The notes under the pieces were generated by a model, which saw nothing but the letters and a program-made list of their open reading frames with translations, was not told the DNA's origin and made no database searches. Shown here in pieces: positions 55,901 to 60,640 of a stretch of 64,000 bases of DNA. Location of the stretch: NCBI GenBank assembly GCA_047967505.1, contig CM106538.1; one strand, given 5' to 3'. Each line of letters begins with the position of its first letter. Position 1 is the first letter of the stretch. The translations under genes were made by a program, and so were the position numbers. This DNA is from Dipteris shenzhenensis (Eukaryota > Polypodiophyta > Polypodiopsida > Gleicheniales).

Positions 55901-57923
55901 ATGATGCATCCCTCTCACAGGATGGAGGTTCAGCTTGCATTTCATGGATCAGCAGTAAGAAGCAAGCCAAAGTCTCTCTTTCATCCAGTAAAGTAGAATA
56001 CAGGACAGAAAATGCAGCCACTATGGAATGCATGTGGTTAATAAATTTAATGCATGATTTGCATCATTGACAGGATGGTGTGCCCCCTCTACTTACTGTG
56101 ACAGCCAGAGTTGCATTGCCATTGCAAACAAATCCGGTCTTTCATGCTCACATGAAGCACATTGAAAACCATCATCACTACATTCGGGTTTGCATATTTA
56201 TACACCTTTGAGAAGGATTGGGGATGAGAGATCTACAAACAATGTCGAGGGGTGTTGTAAAATAACATTGTTTTTATTTCTTTGTATTCCCATAGGTGGC
56301 CATATCCTTATGATGAATTTGTGTAGCTAGTCCGAGTTTAATTAGTCTAGTCTATTTATTTCTCAGATATGGATTTCATATATAACCCAGGAGTGTCTTT
56401 GGATTTCATATATAACTCAGGAGTTGTTATTTCATTTGTAACTATTCAGTGGAGCTTTCTAGTTAACTCAAACTCTCTTGTGGAATACACTCTCATGTCT
56501 TGCTCTCCACTTTGTGACTCTCCAACAGTACCTTGGAGAATTATGCACATTTTTGCAAGGCTTGGCCTGCATGCACTTCTAACAATCTCACAAATTGAGC
56601 AGTTTGCTGGTTGTTGGTCTCTCACCATCCTATTAGTGTCTATTCTCGGGCTACCTTAGGTAGTGAGCTAGAACCCTGAGACAGAGACTGCAAATAGCCT
56701 GTCTTTTCCTTATTTTGGTGCCGTAGTGAACAGCTGATCATTGTATCGTTTTGTGGAAAACGTTAACGTAACTGCTTTTTTATTTAAAGGGGAAAGGAAA
56801 GAAGAAACCTAATTAAGGGATGATGCCTCTACAAGTGGGTAGACCCTCTTACATACACATTAGATTACAGGATAACTTTTATATTCTTTGCATCACAGTA
56901 CACTGAGATGATATGTCAAGTAGCATCTAAATGTACAAACTTTATCACGTATAGTTTTGGCCTTTGGATCATGTAGACCCTATCAAGGACACATAAAATC
57001 ATTTCTCCTTACATTTTCACCTACAACTGCTCTTACCTAAAACTTTGTTTGGCATTTTATGCAAGTTCTTGAGTACACAGATACAACTTAATGTTTATAG
57101 ATGTTGTTATTCAATATGTTTAAACAGCTTACAATATATTGAACAATATGTTTGAACAGCTTACAATATATTGAACAGTATGTTTGAACAGCTTAGGATA
57201 TTTAAATAAAAGCCTTCTTCAAAGTGATATTAACTCTTATAGCTTTTAAGGATCTTTCATTCGTTGTGTTTTGCAGATCCCGTTTTGTGTTGTGTATGGA
57301 TGGGTTACAAGGCATGCAATGGACTTAAACTTTCATATATTTGAAACTTCAATGCTCTTTATCACAGTCATTGTAGTGGCATTCATGCTGCAGGTCAGTC
57401 AAAGCCACAGAGTGTAAGCATGAAATGAGAGACGAGTTATCCAAATATCTGCATCTTGTCTGATGCACGTAGTCTTGGATTTTGGGATTGTCTGATTTTT
57501 GAGTGGGGGGACCTGAATACCGAACCTTGGGTGATGGGGTCCTGGTCAGCATTGGCGGGCATCTCCATCATTTCATTAAGAACCTTTGGGTGGTGGGGGT
57601 CAGCAGCCAGAAATGGCTGGCAGCCTTACTATTTTAGATAAGGAAATAGAGTTATACTGACATTGTTTTGCATGCAGGATGGGAGATCAAATTACTTCAA
57701 GGGGCTGATGTTGATTTTGTGCTATTTTATAGTAGCAGCAAGTTTCTATGTCCATGTTGATAATCCGGATAGAGGTATATACTGCCACTCTGTCACCGAT
57801 ATCAATATGCTTTGGTGGAAATCCTTCGCACAAAGGATTTGTTGCACTGCTGCTGATATTATTTCAAAAAGAAGAGAGACTCTAAAAAATGCAATTAAAA
57901 TTTTCTGGAACTTGATATTATGA
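18785..57923 (+). CDS. CAX: CAX2-like vacuolar cation/proton exchanger, 11 coding exons (whole locus)
   Basis: Exons: 18785-19012, 35045-35341, 35604-35671, 35772-35800, 39499-39695, 39817-40029, 42693-42830, 43275-43391, 43544-43597, 57277-57393, 57678-57923. Joined, they give 567 codons with matching phases at every junction. CAX proteins use the vacuolar proton gradient to move Ca2+ or Mn2+ into the vacuole. Both hallmark repeats are present: the c-1 motif GNATE (residues 217-221, exon 5) and the c-2 motif GNAAEH (412-417, exon 8). SSTQISMF and LNFHIFET with [11 protein letters not shown] resemble the AtCAX2 (type IB) branch. CAF at 255-257 matches the triplet reported to matter for Mn2+ transport in AtCAX2. 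An acidic loop lies at about 345-360. About 95 residues of N-terminus and about 45 at the C-terminus exceed the usual length. Intron 5 is GC-AG. No frameshift or stop interrupts the exons. Confidence 0.85.
19313..19410 (+). mobile_element. ORF1 fragment (LINE-type, RRM-like C-terminal part)
   Basis: The frame reads [20 protein letters not shown] followed by AL, clearly related to [20 protein letters not shown] in the ORF1 element at 45.8 kb. It is a short remnant just inside intron 1. Confidence 0.7.
19411..22600. other. Intron 1, no recognisable feature
   Basis: AT-rich intronic sequence. I see no mobile-element protein, no tRNA-like fold and no strong repeat in this stretch. Confidence 0.4.
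22609..23000. repeat. Compound microsatellite block with repeated unit
   Basis: (TG)n and (TC)n at about 22612-22668 are followed by a higher-order unit repeated about twice: (CA)n, then TATGTATATGAATCATGCAT, then ATACATACATAC, then GATCGATGC, then (TC)n. Copies run about 22738-22858 and 22859-22966. A third (CA)n follows. Long Ser/Leu or Cys/Val reading frames here are artefacts of the dinucleotides. Confidence 0.9.
23120..23860. repeat. Microsatellite tract with large palindromes
   Basis: Runs of (TC)n, (TATG)n, (TATATACA)n, (TA)n, (CA)n and (TG)n cover about 740 bp. Two inverted-repeat structures lie inside. One (about 23453-23598) reads (AC)n ATGCA (TA)n TGCAT (GT)n. The second (about 23581-23652) reads (GT)n GCACGTTTG (TA)n CAAACGTGC (AC)n. 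Any open frame here is compositional. Confidence 0.92.
23880..25115. other. Intron 1, no recognisable feature
   Basis: AT-rich sequence between two microsatellite blocks. Nothing protein-like or repeated was recognised. Confidence 0.4.
25118..25335. repeat. TG-rich microsatellite
   Basis: An imperfect (TG)n tract with a G10 run near 25130 and interruptions of GCATG, GGTG and GCACG. The His/Thr-rich or Cys/Val-rich frames in it are not genes. Confidence 0.9.
26119..26316. repeat. Two-copy tandem duplication, 99-bp unit
   Basis: Nearly identical copies at 26119-26217 and 26218-26316: GGTTTAGAACTTGCTTTGTC, AACAAGAGGAGATGCCAAG, then the rest through GTGAAGTGACATGAG. They differ at only a couple of positions, so this is a recent duplication. 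Confidence 0.9.
26317..29439. other. Intron 1, no recognisable feature
   Basis: About 3.1 kb of AT-rich sequence. Open stretches at 28538-28771 (+) and 28625-28936 (-) overlap each other and match nothing I know. It may hold retroelement remnants too decayed to read. Confidence 0.35.
29440..29715. repeat. Diverged two-copy duplication, about 130 bp
   Basis: GCTATGATCAAAGAGAGAGC and GCTATGATCAAGGAGAGCAC (about 29477 and 29611) each lead into TAGAGARGAATTCAAT and then AAAGAAGCATCA. The two halves are about 75% similar by eye. Confidence 0.55.
30049..30096. repeat. Poly(C) tract of 30 followed by (TC)n
   Basis: 30 consecutive C at 30049-30078 followed by a (TC)n run to about 30096. The LINE reverse transcriptase fragment begins within some tens of bases downstream. 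Confidence 0.95.
30110..32092 (+). mobile_element. 5'-truncated LINE, reverse transcriptase to 3' end
   Basis: It begins inside the RT palm: [16 protein letters not shown], then [14 protein letters not shown] with catalytic YVDD (about 30196-30232), then [18 protein letters not shown]. The thumb and C-terminal region follow across several frames. A zinc motif [19 protein letters not shown] (about 31225-31285, Cys2-His-Cys spacing) matches the C-terminal zinc-binding region of plant non-LTR ORF2 proteins. A basic tail precedes the 3' UTR. A G11 run near 31010 causes one frameshift, and several TAG stops and one TAA are present. The 3' end is CCCATAGGCC, a short loop, GGCCT, then GGACATTAATATATATT and (TC)n to 32092. 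The same family is seen at 3900-5720 (-) and 46128-46936 (+). Confidence 0.85.
32093..32552 (+). mobile_element. Second LINE 3' end joined head-to-tail
   Basis: Directly after the (TC)n tail of the preceding LINE the sequence restarts at GGTCAGACCTATTACAGCTT, a diverged copy of 31678-31770. It proceeds to its own 3' end: CCCATAGGCCCGCGAGGCCT (about 32480-32499), GACGTTAATATATTT and (TC)n to 32552. It is a 5'-truncated copy inserted in, or produced next to, the first copy's tail. Confidence 0.8.
32603..33062. repeat. Tandem duplication, 119-bp offset, with a third partial copy
   Basis: CATGAAGCTCAAATTACTCA begins at 32603 and 32722, and each copy continues through AAGATGGAATATATTCCTTT and CTAGTTTCTAAATTTAGT. 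A shorter related block (CTAGTCTCTAAATTAAG, GACCCTAGACTTGTAGG) follows at about 32990-33062. Confidence 0.8.
33098..33157. repeat. (TG)n microsatellite at the element's 5' flank
   Basis: A (TG)n run with a few GAGT and ATAG interruptions. A matching (TG)n run (34761-34777) follows the poly(A) of the ORF1-only element, as if the element had landed inside a (TG)n tract or duplicated it. Confidence 0.85.
33158..34760 (+). mobile_element. ORF1-only retroelement with zinc knuckle and poly(A)
   Basis: A frame from 33295 reads through one TAG (33814) to 34014. It includes [19 protein letters not shown] and [19 protein letters not shown] then GRPLHVL. Last comes a knuckle-like [14 protein letters not shown], whose final Cys is Ser. 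This layout resembles the DUF4283-plus-CCHC ORF1 (gag-like) protein of plant L1-type elements. Pro/Ser-rich sequence in shifted frames leads to a C-terminal part at 34394-34615 that ends properly. A 3' UTR and 12 A residues (34749-34760) follow. No endonuclease or reverse transcriptase lies between ORF1 and the poly(A). The element is flanked by (TG)n on both sides (33098-33157 and 34761-34777). A 43-bp tandem repeat lies at about 33371-33455. Confidence 0.7.
35045..35341 (+). CDS. CAX: CAX coding exon 2
   Basis: 99 codons, phase 0 at both ends. The acceptor is a good pyrimidine tract ending TTTTCTCAG and the donor is CGG|GTGAGC. It encodes the N-terminal tail and the first membrane segment; the [17 protein letters not shown] part corresponds to the FGTKLxxLFP block of plant CAX proteins. 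An in-frame ATG at 35102 is a possible alternative start. Confidence 0.85.
35604..35671 (+). CDS. CAX: CAX coding exon 3
   Basis: 68 bp encoding the second membrane segment, with [16 protein letters not shown] as in the family. The acceptor is GTTGCAG and the donor is GTGAGTG. It ends in phase 2, and the split Glu codon is completed by exon 4. Confidence 0.92.
35772..35800 (+). CDS. CAX: CAX coding exon 4 (29-bp microexon)
   Basis: A 29-bp exon encoding QLAFYTGPI, a block present in all CAX proteins. The acceptor is TTTTGCAG and the donor is GTGTGCG. It starts with one base finishing the exon 3 codon and ends with the first base of the Val codon completed in exon 5. It is flanked by introns of 100 bp and 3.7 kb. 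Confidence 0.92.
35869..35891. repeat. Hairpin in intron 4
   Basis: AGCACTGCC, loop CTGCA, GGCAGTGCT: a perfect 9-bp stem with a 5-nt loop, about 70 bp after exon 4. GAGCACTGCCCTTA recurs at about 36192. I see no extended precursor-like fold around it, so I do not call a microRNA. Confidence 0.5.
36226..36270. repeat. (GA)n microsatellite
   Basis: An uninterrupted (GA)n run of about 40 bp, in intron 4. A (TC)n run also lies at about 35959-35983. Confidence 0.9.
36794..37028 (-). repeat. 119-bp tandem duplication containing the LINE-type 3' tail motif
   Basis: GAGACACATGGTAAGGAAGG starts at 36794 and again at 36913, and each unit ends with the tail motif. Read on the minus strand the motif is AGGCC, TTT or similar, GGCCTTTT, AGAGACGTTAATATATATC, then (TATC)n. 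The units differ at few sites, so the duplication is recent. The second copy of the tail terminates the antisense ORF1-only element at 36979-38190. Confidence 0.85.
36979..38190 (-). mobile_element. ORF1-only non-autonomous retroelement (antisense, intron 4)
   Basis: On the minus strand, a (CT)n and C-rich leader (38190 to about 37740) ends in a GGGCTGA, GGGGGTTAGCTCAGCCAAGG segment that is shared with the element at 45060. An ORF then starts with ATG at 37729 ([20 protein letters not shown]). It contains [20 protein letters not shown] and, after a frameshift, [11 protein letters not shown], a probable coiled coil. Next comes a block around [20 protein letters not shown] then [12 protein letters not shown]. 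That block parallels TPQMVTKF and [13 protein letters not shown] at 45.4 kb. An acidic C-terminal part follows, then directly the 3' tail at about 37028-36979. No reverse transcriptase is present. Several stops show it is decayed. Confidence 0.65.
37925..38160. repeat. G-rich minisatellite (leader of the antisense element)
   Basis: About eight units of 22-30 bp of the form [20 protein letters not shown], with G runs of 4-12. On the minus strand it is the C-rich leader of the ORF1-only element. On the + (CAX sense) strand its closely spaced G runs fit the usual G-quadruplex pattern. Confidence 0.85.
38191..38733 (+). mobile_element. Possible copia LTR 3' part with primer-binding-site-like sequence
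   Basis: The end of this stretch looks like the R-U5 part of a copia LTR: AAATATAAAGAGTTGCTTCT (about 38550), later TTTGTTGGGTCATTTCTAACA (to 38716), then GAGGTATCAG (38724-38733). Plant copia elements typically have TGGTATCAGAGC (initiator Met-tRNA complement) just after the LTR. The start is not defined, and the antisense ORF1-only element may have interrupted it. I see no gag after it. This is tentative. Confidence 0.35.
38734..39498. other. Intron 4, no recognisable feature
   Basis: About 760 bp before exon 5 with no domain or repeat that I can name. Confidence 0.4.
39499..39695 (+). CDS. CAX: CAX coding exon 5 (c-1 cation-binding repeat)
   Basis: 197 bp carrying [13 protein letters not shown], the first ion-binding repeat, then [20 protein letters not shown] and the CAF triplet. 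The acceptor is TTTCAG. The donor is CAG|GCAAGA, so the following 121-bp intron is of GC-AG type. No GT donor nearby would keep both frame and family length. Confidence 0.9.
39817..40029 (+). CDS. CAX: CAX coding exon 6
   Basis: 71 codons in phase 0 containing [19 protein letters not shown] and [20 protein letters not shown], the membrane segments that precede the acidic loop. The acceptor is ACTGCAG and the donor is AAT|GTAAGT. Confidence 0.93.
40072..40166. repeat. Short direct duplication near the antisense LINE end
   Basis: CGACGAGGTGGTTTTCTAAC (about 40074) and CGATGAGGTGGTTTTGTAAC (about 40141) are each followed by ATACAT. The second copy abuts the 3' tail of the minus-strand LINE, so it could be part of a target-site duplication or an independent duplication. 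Confidence 0.6.
40167..41260 (-). mobile_element. LINE 3' fragment (antisense, intron 6)
   Basis: The minus strand carries an open stretch of 180 codons (40249-40791). It ends in a zinc motif [19 protein letters not shown] (Cys2-His-Cys spacing) as in the C-terminal region of ORF2 at 31.2 kb, plus a short tail. Upstream broken frames (40826-41239) read like the RT C-terminal or connection region. The 3' end near 40180 has CCTATAGGTC, a short loop and GGCCC, a diverged version of the hairpin seen in other copies. It is more diverged than the 30-kb copy. Confidence 0.65.
41261..42692. other. Rest of intron 6, no recognisable feature
   Basis: A small duplication (ATGTTAGATTCTTCTTGA-type words near 41635 and 41680) is the only structure noticed. 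Confidence 0.4.
42693..42830 (+). CDS. CAX: CAX coding exon 7 (acidic loop and following membrane segment)
   Basis: 46 codons in phase 0. They begin with a Glu-rich stretch ([15 protein letters not shown]) equivalent to the acidic motif between the two halves of CAX proteins. A membrane segment follows and ends LINAIE, which joins GAS in exon 8 as in the family. Confidence 0.92.
43275..43391 (+). CDS. CAX: CAX coding exon 8 (c-2 cation-binding repeat)
   Basis: 39 codons in phase 0 with [20 protein letters not shown], the second ion-binding repeat including the conserved Glu and His. The acceptor is ATGTAG and the donor is CTG|GTGCGT. Confidence 0.94.
43544..43597 (+). CDS. CAX: CAX coding exon 9 (54 bp)
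   Basis: 18 codons, [18 protein letters not shown], a block found in CAX2-type exchangers. The acceptor is TATCAG and the donor is GTG|GTATGA. It is followed by a 13.7-kb intron full of retroelements. Confidence 0.92.
44085..44500 (+). mobile_element. Ty1/copia integrase core fragment
   Basis: It reads CEHCLYRK (zinc-region end), then [20 protein letters not shown] (about 44168) with the first catalytic Asp, TDNGGEYLS (about 44368) with the second, and [16 protein letters not shown] (about 44446), where the catalytic Glu is retained. The sequence breaks at about 44500 into unrelated C/T-rich DNA. It is a fragment of a copia element lying in CAX intron 9, with no LTRs. Confidence 0.85.
44520..46128 (+). 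mobile_element. ORF1-only non-autonomous retroelement (sense, intron 9)
   Basis: A C-rich and (CT)n leader (about 44560-44900) and a GGGCTGAGCCCC, GGGGGTTAGTTACAGCAAGG segment (about 45058-45105) precede broken frames of one protein. That protein shows a coiled-coil-like segment ([15 protein letters not shown], about 45345), a TPQMV then [13 protein letters not shown] block (about 45405-45510), and an RRM-like C-terminal part. The C-terminal part (45618-45923) has [20 protein letters not shown] then [20 protein letters not shown] and ends in TAA. This order resembles L1-type ORF1p. The 3' tail follows about 130 bp later: CCAATAGGCC, TGTG, GGGCCTCC, GATGTTAAT, (TC)n to 46128. No ORF2 lies between ORF1 and tail. 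Confidence 0.65.
46128..46936 (+). mobile_element. LINE 3' end fragment
   Basis: It starts immediately after the (TC)n tail of the preceding element with [20 protein letters not shown] then HCLF and GFGPLSR, homologous to 31255-31360. A basic C-terminal part follows, then the 3' UTR. It ends CCCATAGGCCATGTATGGCC, TTCCGTGGACCTTTAATAAA, (TTTC)n and (TC)n to about 46936. The beginning of the zinc motif is missing, so the copy is 5'-truncated. Confidence 0.8.
46937..47536 (+). mobile_element. C-rich leader of an older ORF1 element, split by the LINE
   Basis: C/T-rich sequence with Ala/Pro/Leu-coding bias but no stable frame, comparable with the leaders at 44.56 kb and on the minus strand at 38.1 kb. 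It runs into the ORF1 start at the ATG in the left target-site duplication. The rest of that ORF1 resumes at 54657, beyond the inserted LINE. Confidence 0.6.
47537..47551. repeat. Left target-site duplication of the 7.1-kb LINE
   Basis: AAAGAAAATGGGAAA, identical to 54642-54656. It includes the ATG of the interrupted older ORF1. The pair brackets a sequence with ORF1, ORF2 and poly(A), as expected for target-primed reverse transcription. Confidence 0.9.
47552..48244 (+). promoter_or_regulatory. 5' UTR or internal promoter region of the LINE
   Basis: Extremely C-rich, with C runs of 8-13 and short internal duplications: CACCCCCTCGTGTGGCGCT at about 47890 and 47995, and a CTCACCTCACCCC-type word repeated at 47720-47810. 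Several frames are open for over 180 codons here only because of composition. LINE internal promoters lie in this position; I infer that role. Confidence 0.5.
48245..50035 (+). CDS. LINE ORF1 protein (gag-like, zinc knuckle), intact 596 codons
   Basis: This is the RNA-binding protein of an L1-type element. Residues about 25-210 resemble the DUF4283-type domain common in plant L1 ORF1: [15 protein letters not shown], then [16 protein letters not shown], and [23 protein letters not shown] knuckle [14 protein letters not shown] lies at about 213-226. Lys-rich and Pro-rich linkers follow (about 255-390). The C-terminal 190 residues (from [17 protein letters not shown]) form a second folded-looking, Trp-rich region that I do not recognise; it contains [20 protein letters not shown] and [15 protein letters not shown]. 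There is no stop or frameshift, unlike ORF2. ATG context is GATATGGCGG. This protein probably binds its own RNA for retrotransposition. Confidence 0.88.
   Translation: MAATCPEPVAQTAPPPPSAYRVTLIEHQVSLVKQAATDFSQTSVYGRVIGYSPSRAYIRDWLQSTLYLEDSHIEEVALMGRGIFWLKLSSAQAASDMVRRSPTFVGGKIILMVPWYKGFSVADFDARFRIPRHPVTLIFLGLAIELRPIIKDLGTHFGWPMQDTYVDAAAAQGVPHVKVAVLDPQSIPSEFEIETDTGVVTQRILVTGRPNQCLRCHGFGHQARSCPRFTGTEPQKTPVQATQDTPHQSATSPPEGEGWTEVKRKRKGNKAGPKKPAHLQQEPPPMVPTHQQPGKGKEKGKEKVSQPPPYPSPRPPPPPPPSSILRPPPPSGFPSTLVVSTPLSSSSTIQRESPPPPVPPAAPKPTQTSPSPIPLGPAEGRGPSPQVASTPPSGSDSSSSSPCPRAAPRALPLEFYRAGPWDYLDAAGIGSFPTCLDISIFFLRKGGEGKVSILAPHDGPSYSFTISSEGNEQWTNENVWETIRDQSQEQVQDWIGSRAAELLQQQWQEGDVRLCWCHIAKRFRLLVIIRPPLEWAYAEGLRPWRTSEVAGFYSISLAEALSWLERAYHHGTKGLSPLLKVLEDGSDDPASPSKPS
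50125..54510 (+). pseudogene. LINE ORF2 (endonuclease, reverse transcriptase), decayed
   Basis: About 1460 codons. The APE-type endonuclease begins [12 protein letters not shown], with LLQEYKL, GGDFNN (about 50575) and SDHA (about 50868). Reverse transcriptase follows: [10 protein letters not shown] (about 51708), [27 protein letters not shown] (about 51960), [19 protein letters not shown] and EYADDTALY (52275-52301). A C-terminal zf-RVT-like domain has [17 protein letters not shown] and [18 protein letters not shown] (about 53910-53965). Nine in-frame stops interrupt it: TGA at 50614, 52551 and 52653; TAG at 51066, 51633, 51684, 52824, 54052 and 54100. Frameshifts lie near 50875 and 53730. 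The natural stop is TAA at 54508. Catalytic residues remain, but the protein cannot be made as one chain. Confidence 0.9.
54642..54656. repeat. Right target-site duplication of the LINE
   Basis: AAAGAAAATGGGAAA directly follows the poly(A) and equals 47537-47551 base for base. After it, the older ORF1 continues with AAAGGTGAAAAAG-type Lys-rich coding sequence. Confidence 0.9.
54657..55640 (+). mobile_element. Older ORF1 element, part downstream of the LINE
   Basis: It continues the ORF1 interrupted at its ATG: a Lys-rich start ([20 protein letters not shown]), then a low-complexity Ser/Val/Ala/Thr region (about 54775-54915). Next come [20 protein letters not shown] (about 55265) and a coiled-coil-like part with [15 protein letters not shown] and [14 protein letters not shown] (about 55385-55470), interrupted by three TAG codons in Gln-rich context. 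It ends [18 protein letters not shown]. No reverse transcriptase follows, and I did not find a clear 3' tail for this copy. Confidence 0.6.
55641..57276. other. End of intron 9; small duplications only
   Basis: GACTTCAGCCTCAACACCAA (about 55718) and GACTTCAGCCTCACCAACAA (about 55820) form a diverged duplication inside a minus-strand open stretch (55631-55945) that I do not recognise. ATTTCATATATAAC repeats near 56367 and 56403. The region 56540-56710 has weak similarity to the LINE 3' UTR at 63210-63360. Confidence 0.35.
57115..57200. repeat. 32-bp tandem repeat, 2.7 copies
   Basis: ATATGTTTGAACAGCTTACA followed by ATATATTGAACA, at offsets of exactly 32 bp (AACAGC at 57123, 57155, 57187). 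It lies about 80 bp before CAX exon 10. Confidence 0.85.
57277..57393 (+). CDS. CAX: CAX coding exon 10
   Basis: 39 codons in phase 0 starting IPFCVVYGW and including [11 protein letters not shown] and [12 protein letters not shown], the penultimate membrane segments. The acceptor is TTTTGCAG and the donor is CAG|GTCAGT. It continues exon 9 exactly, although the two lie 13.7 kb apart. Confidence 0.93.
57678..57923 (+). CDS. CAX: CAX coding exon 11 and C-terminus
   Basis: 81 codons plus TGA. The first 35 or so ([13 protein letters not shown], then a segment ending VHVD) are the conserved last membrane segment. The remaining 45-residue tail is longer than in typical CAX proteins, where the chain ends within about ten residues. 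A GTATAT right after the Arg codon near 57773 could be a donor to an unseen last exon, so the true C-terminus is uncertain. Confidence 0.8.
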   Translation, partial: DGRSNYFKGLMLILCYFIVAASFYVHVDNPDRGIYCHSVTDINMLWWKSFAQRICCTAADIISKRRETLKNAIKIFWNLIL

Positions 57924-59669
57924 GGATTAATCTTACGTGTGTAATGTTCCTGAGACTTTTGAAGCAATTTTCCATCCATGGCACAGTGCTCATGCAGGGG
58001 GCATTCCACTGGCCAGCCCATAACCATTTCCCAATGATAGATTAGGGCTTTTTCTGGTTGATGCTTTACAGAGGAGTGGATAGATCTTTGTGAAGATAAG
58101 ATGGTACTTTGATCTGCTAATATTATGGCTGGTATTTAGCATCCCCTTGTATTGAAGGGTGGGTTGAACACTTGCAGAAGTATTACTGTCGGCTTCAAAC
58201 CAATTGTACAAGGAGGTGCTTTGCATGCCTGCACCCTAAGACAATGTCTTTCTGCTCGATTCTTCCTTCTTGACTTATTATCCTAGGACAATTTTTTTCC
58301 TGCTTGACTTATTAGGCTAGGACAATGTGTAGCTCATTTAGTGTACGGAAAGACAACAGAATAGACTTTGACAAGACTCTGACAAAAGAGAGACAAAACT
58401 TCATGGTTGAAGCAAATCCCACCACGTGTAGGAAAGATTATATTCAAGGCAGCTTGTAGTTTTTGCATGCTTCCGGCACTCCCTTCACAGCATTTAATTT
58501 CTTCCCCTATACTTGAAAATCCTGCCATTGATAATCAACCCATCCATCCATGGCTATCATGTCTTCGTGGACCTTTGAAAGAAGAAAATGATGGCTAGAT
58601 CTGCAAGAGTCGATAGATAGTGAATTAGAGACCATCAAACAAGCCCTTAGCTGGAGGGGGGGAATCATAGAGCCTAAATAAAGACTCCCATCCCTAGATG
58701 CAGAAGATTGTGGAAGTTCTCACGATGGGCAGAATGCAAAACATCGATAACTCACCTTTGCGTTTCAACACAGCACAACCTGCAAGTAGCACATGCTTCA
58801 CCATCCTCGTTAATGGCTCCATCACCCAATACTCTCGTATATGAAGTAAAGTGCTTTGGAAGAGACATCCATGACTAGAAGAAGCCAGTGGCACCAAGAG
58901 AAGTAGACCTGTCAATTTATTAGAGCACCTTAATGCAACAATGGAACAAATCCAAGCTGAAAATAAATGGCTTCAATGTGGAACCAGGCTGGCGGGAGTG
59001 AGAAATCAATCACCTCATCTACCATCCCATGATCCATGTGCAGCACAAACCAACCAAGATGTTTTGTAGTTTTTTGCAATGGCATCGCCAAGCTAGATCT
59101 ACTGCTTTTCCACAAGCGTCCCCCTCATACTGATGTTGCATGTGCAATGGCAATGAGTCGTGTCTCATCACCTGAGGCAATATCCACAATCTTTTTGCAA
59201 CCAAAATATTTTTATCATGAAACTCAGATGGAGTACCATCCAACTTATCCTCGGTAGACAATGCAGTCATTGAATCCTCCCCGGCCGTTTGTAGGCAGAA
59301 TCATCTCCTCACCAGCAAATAAAATCAAATGCACTGCAAATTCTCGTTGTTCATTGTGTGAATTGAGCAAAACTAAAAGTTTCCCCAAAATGTATTGTTT
59401 TCCGCACAGCTTGTGGAAAGGGTAGTAATGCTTTCTCTTGGGATGCAAATTCTTAGCTGACACCAATCCTTGAACTGGATGATCTTCCTAGAGCTAGATG
59501 CAAACAAGTTGCCACAAACTACTGCAACCAAGAAAAGACCTAGAATATCTGTAAACGTGAACTCATTTTGTGCAGGAAATGCCCAAGAGCTGGGGCAGCC
59601 TGCAAATGAACTAGAAGATCACAAATCTTGCTCTCGTTTTGATGGCTGTGACTGTAGGAGGTATGGACA
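57924..59669. other. CAX 3' flank, no recognised gene
   Basis: It presumably starts with the CAX 3' UTR, but I could not fix a polyadenylation site. Minus-strand open stretches at 58694-58915, 59019-59270 and 59245-59466 overlap in different frames and match no family I can name with confidence. They could be parts of a decayed gene or element. Confidence 0.35.
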
Positions 59670-59904
59670 TGTAGACTAGTCTAGATGTATTTCATTTATT
59701 TAGACTTGTTCATGTTATGTGACACTCGGGTCCATATATACCCAGTGTGGCCACTTGGTCTATTTGGTTGGTTGTACTCTTTCATCTTTTTTATTGAGTA
59801 CACTCTCCTGGCTCTTCTACCTCACTGTGTATGCTCATGCTGTTGTCCAACTCTGTGTGTGTGTGTGTGTGTCTCTCTCTCTCTCTCTCTCTCCCCTTCC
59901 TACA
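59670..59904 (+). repeat. 5' LTR of the copia element
   Basis: 235 bp starting TGTAGACTAG and ending TTCCTACA. It shares ATTTCATTTATTTAGACTT, ATGTGACACTCG and GTGTATGCTCATGCT with TTGTCCAACTCT with the 3' LTR. It contains TATATAC (about 59737), a (TG)n run and a (TC)n run near its end. Confidence 0.8.
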
Positions 59905-59908
59905 TATT

Positions 59909-59920
59909 GTATTAGAGCGA
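59909..59920 (+). other. Primer-binding-site-like sequence
   Basis: TTGTATTAGAGC lies 4 bp after the 5' LTR. It matches the plant copia site TGGTATCAGAGC (complement of initiator Met-tRNA) at 10 of 12 positions; one mismatch is C to T. Confidence 0.65.
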
Positions 59921-60545
59921 GGTTTTCTGAGGGAGGTCAAGTGTGGGACTTGCTGAGATTGCGAGTGTGGACAAGTTCCTGTCTTGACGTGAGGCTCAGC
60001 CCCTCTGAAGCATCATTTGGAGGAAGGAGCGGATCTGTAGTGTGTGAACCTGGTCTAGAAGCAGCTCAAAGTTGCTTTGAGGTGGCAGACTCGAATATGG
60101 CGCACGTAATGTGGTAGATGGTCTATGGAGTTTGCTCGATAGGATTGCTCGTGGCTGTTTGCTACGACTACTTAAGAGAAGCAGACGGCCAAAGACTGTT
60201 TCCTCATCCATGATTGGATTTCGCGCGGCGTACGTAGGAAAATCAGATGTTCGTAATCCACATCAATCTTGCGTGAGCGGCATGGGGTGGGGTAATGAGA
60301 CGAACTAACGATCATTCGTTTAAGAGGTGATTGCACTTCCGTTGTTGCTAATGATCACGATATTCTTTCTCAAATTTGCTAATGAGATGCACATGCATCG
60401 TGGCCAGAACTAGCATCAACAACAAGTGGAACCAAAAAGTCTATGCATATGGAATGCACGCAATCCTGAACAAACCACTCCTGTAGAGAACGTATGTGTG
60501 AACAAACTCAATTCTTACTGCTCCTTGAAGAGGAACTTCGAGTGT

Positions 60546-60640
60546 CTCCCTTTGTAGTTTGGATACAGGAAACAGTTTGCTTTCGGATGCAGTGTCTTCC
60601 TTTGTAGTTTGGATGCAGGAAACAGTTTGCTAACGGATGT
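60546..60640. repeat. Two-copy tandem duplication, about 50 bp
   Basis: TTTGTAGTTTGGATACAGGA and TTTGTAGTTTGGATGCAGGA, each followed by AACAGTTTGCT and CGGATG, lie in the leader of the copia element. Confidence 0.8.

Noticed and set aside
59019-59466. Minus-strand frames that faintly recall an armadillo-repeat protein (LLVLLNSHNEQREFAVHL)
   Set aside because: The resemblance covers fewer than 30 residues, the neighbouring frame does not continue the repeat, and I cannot distinguish it from chance.
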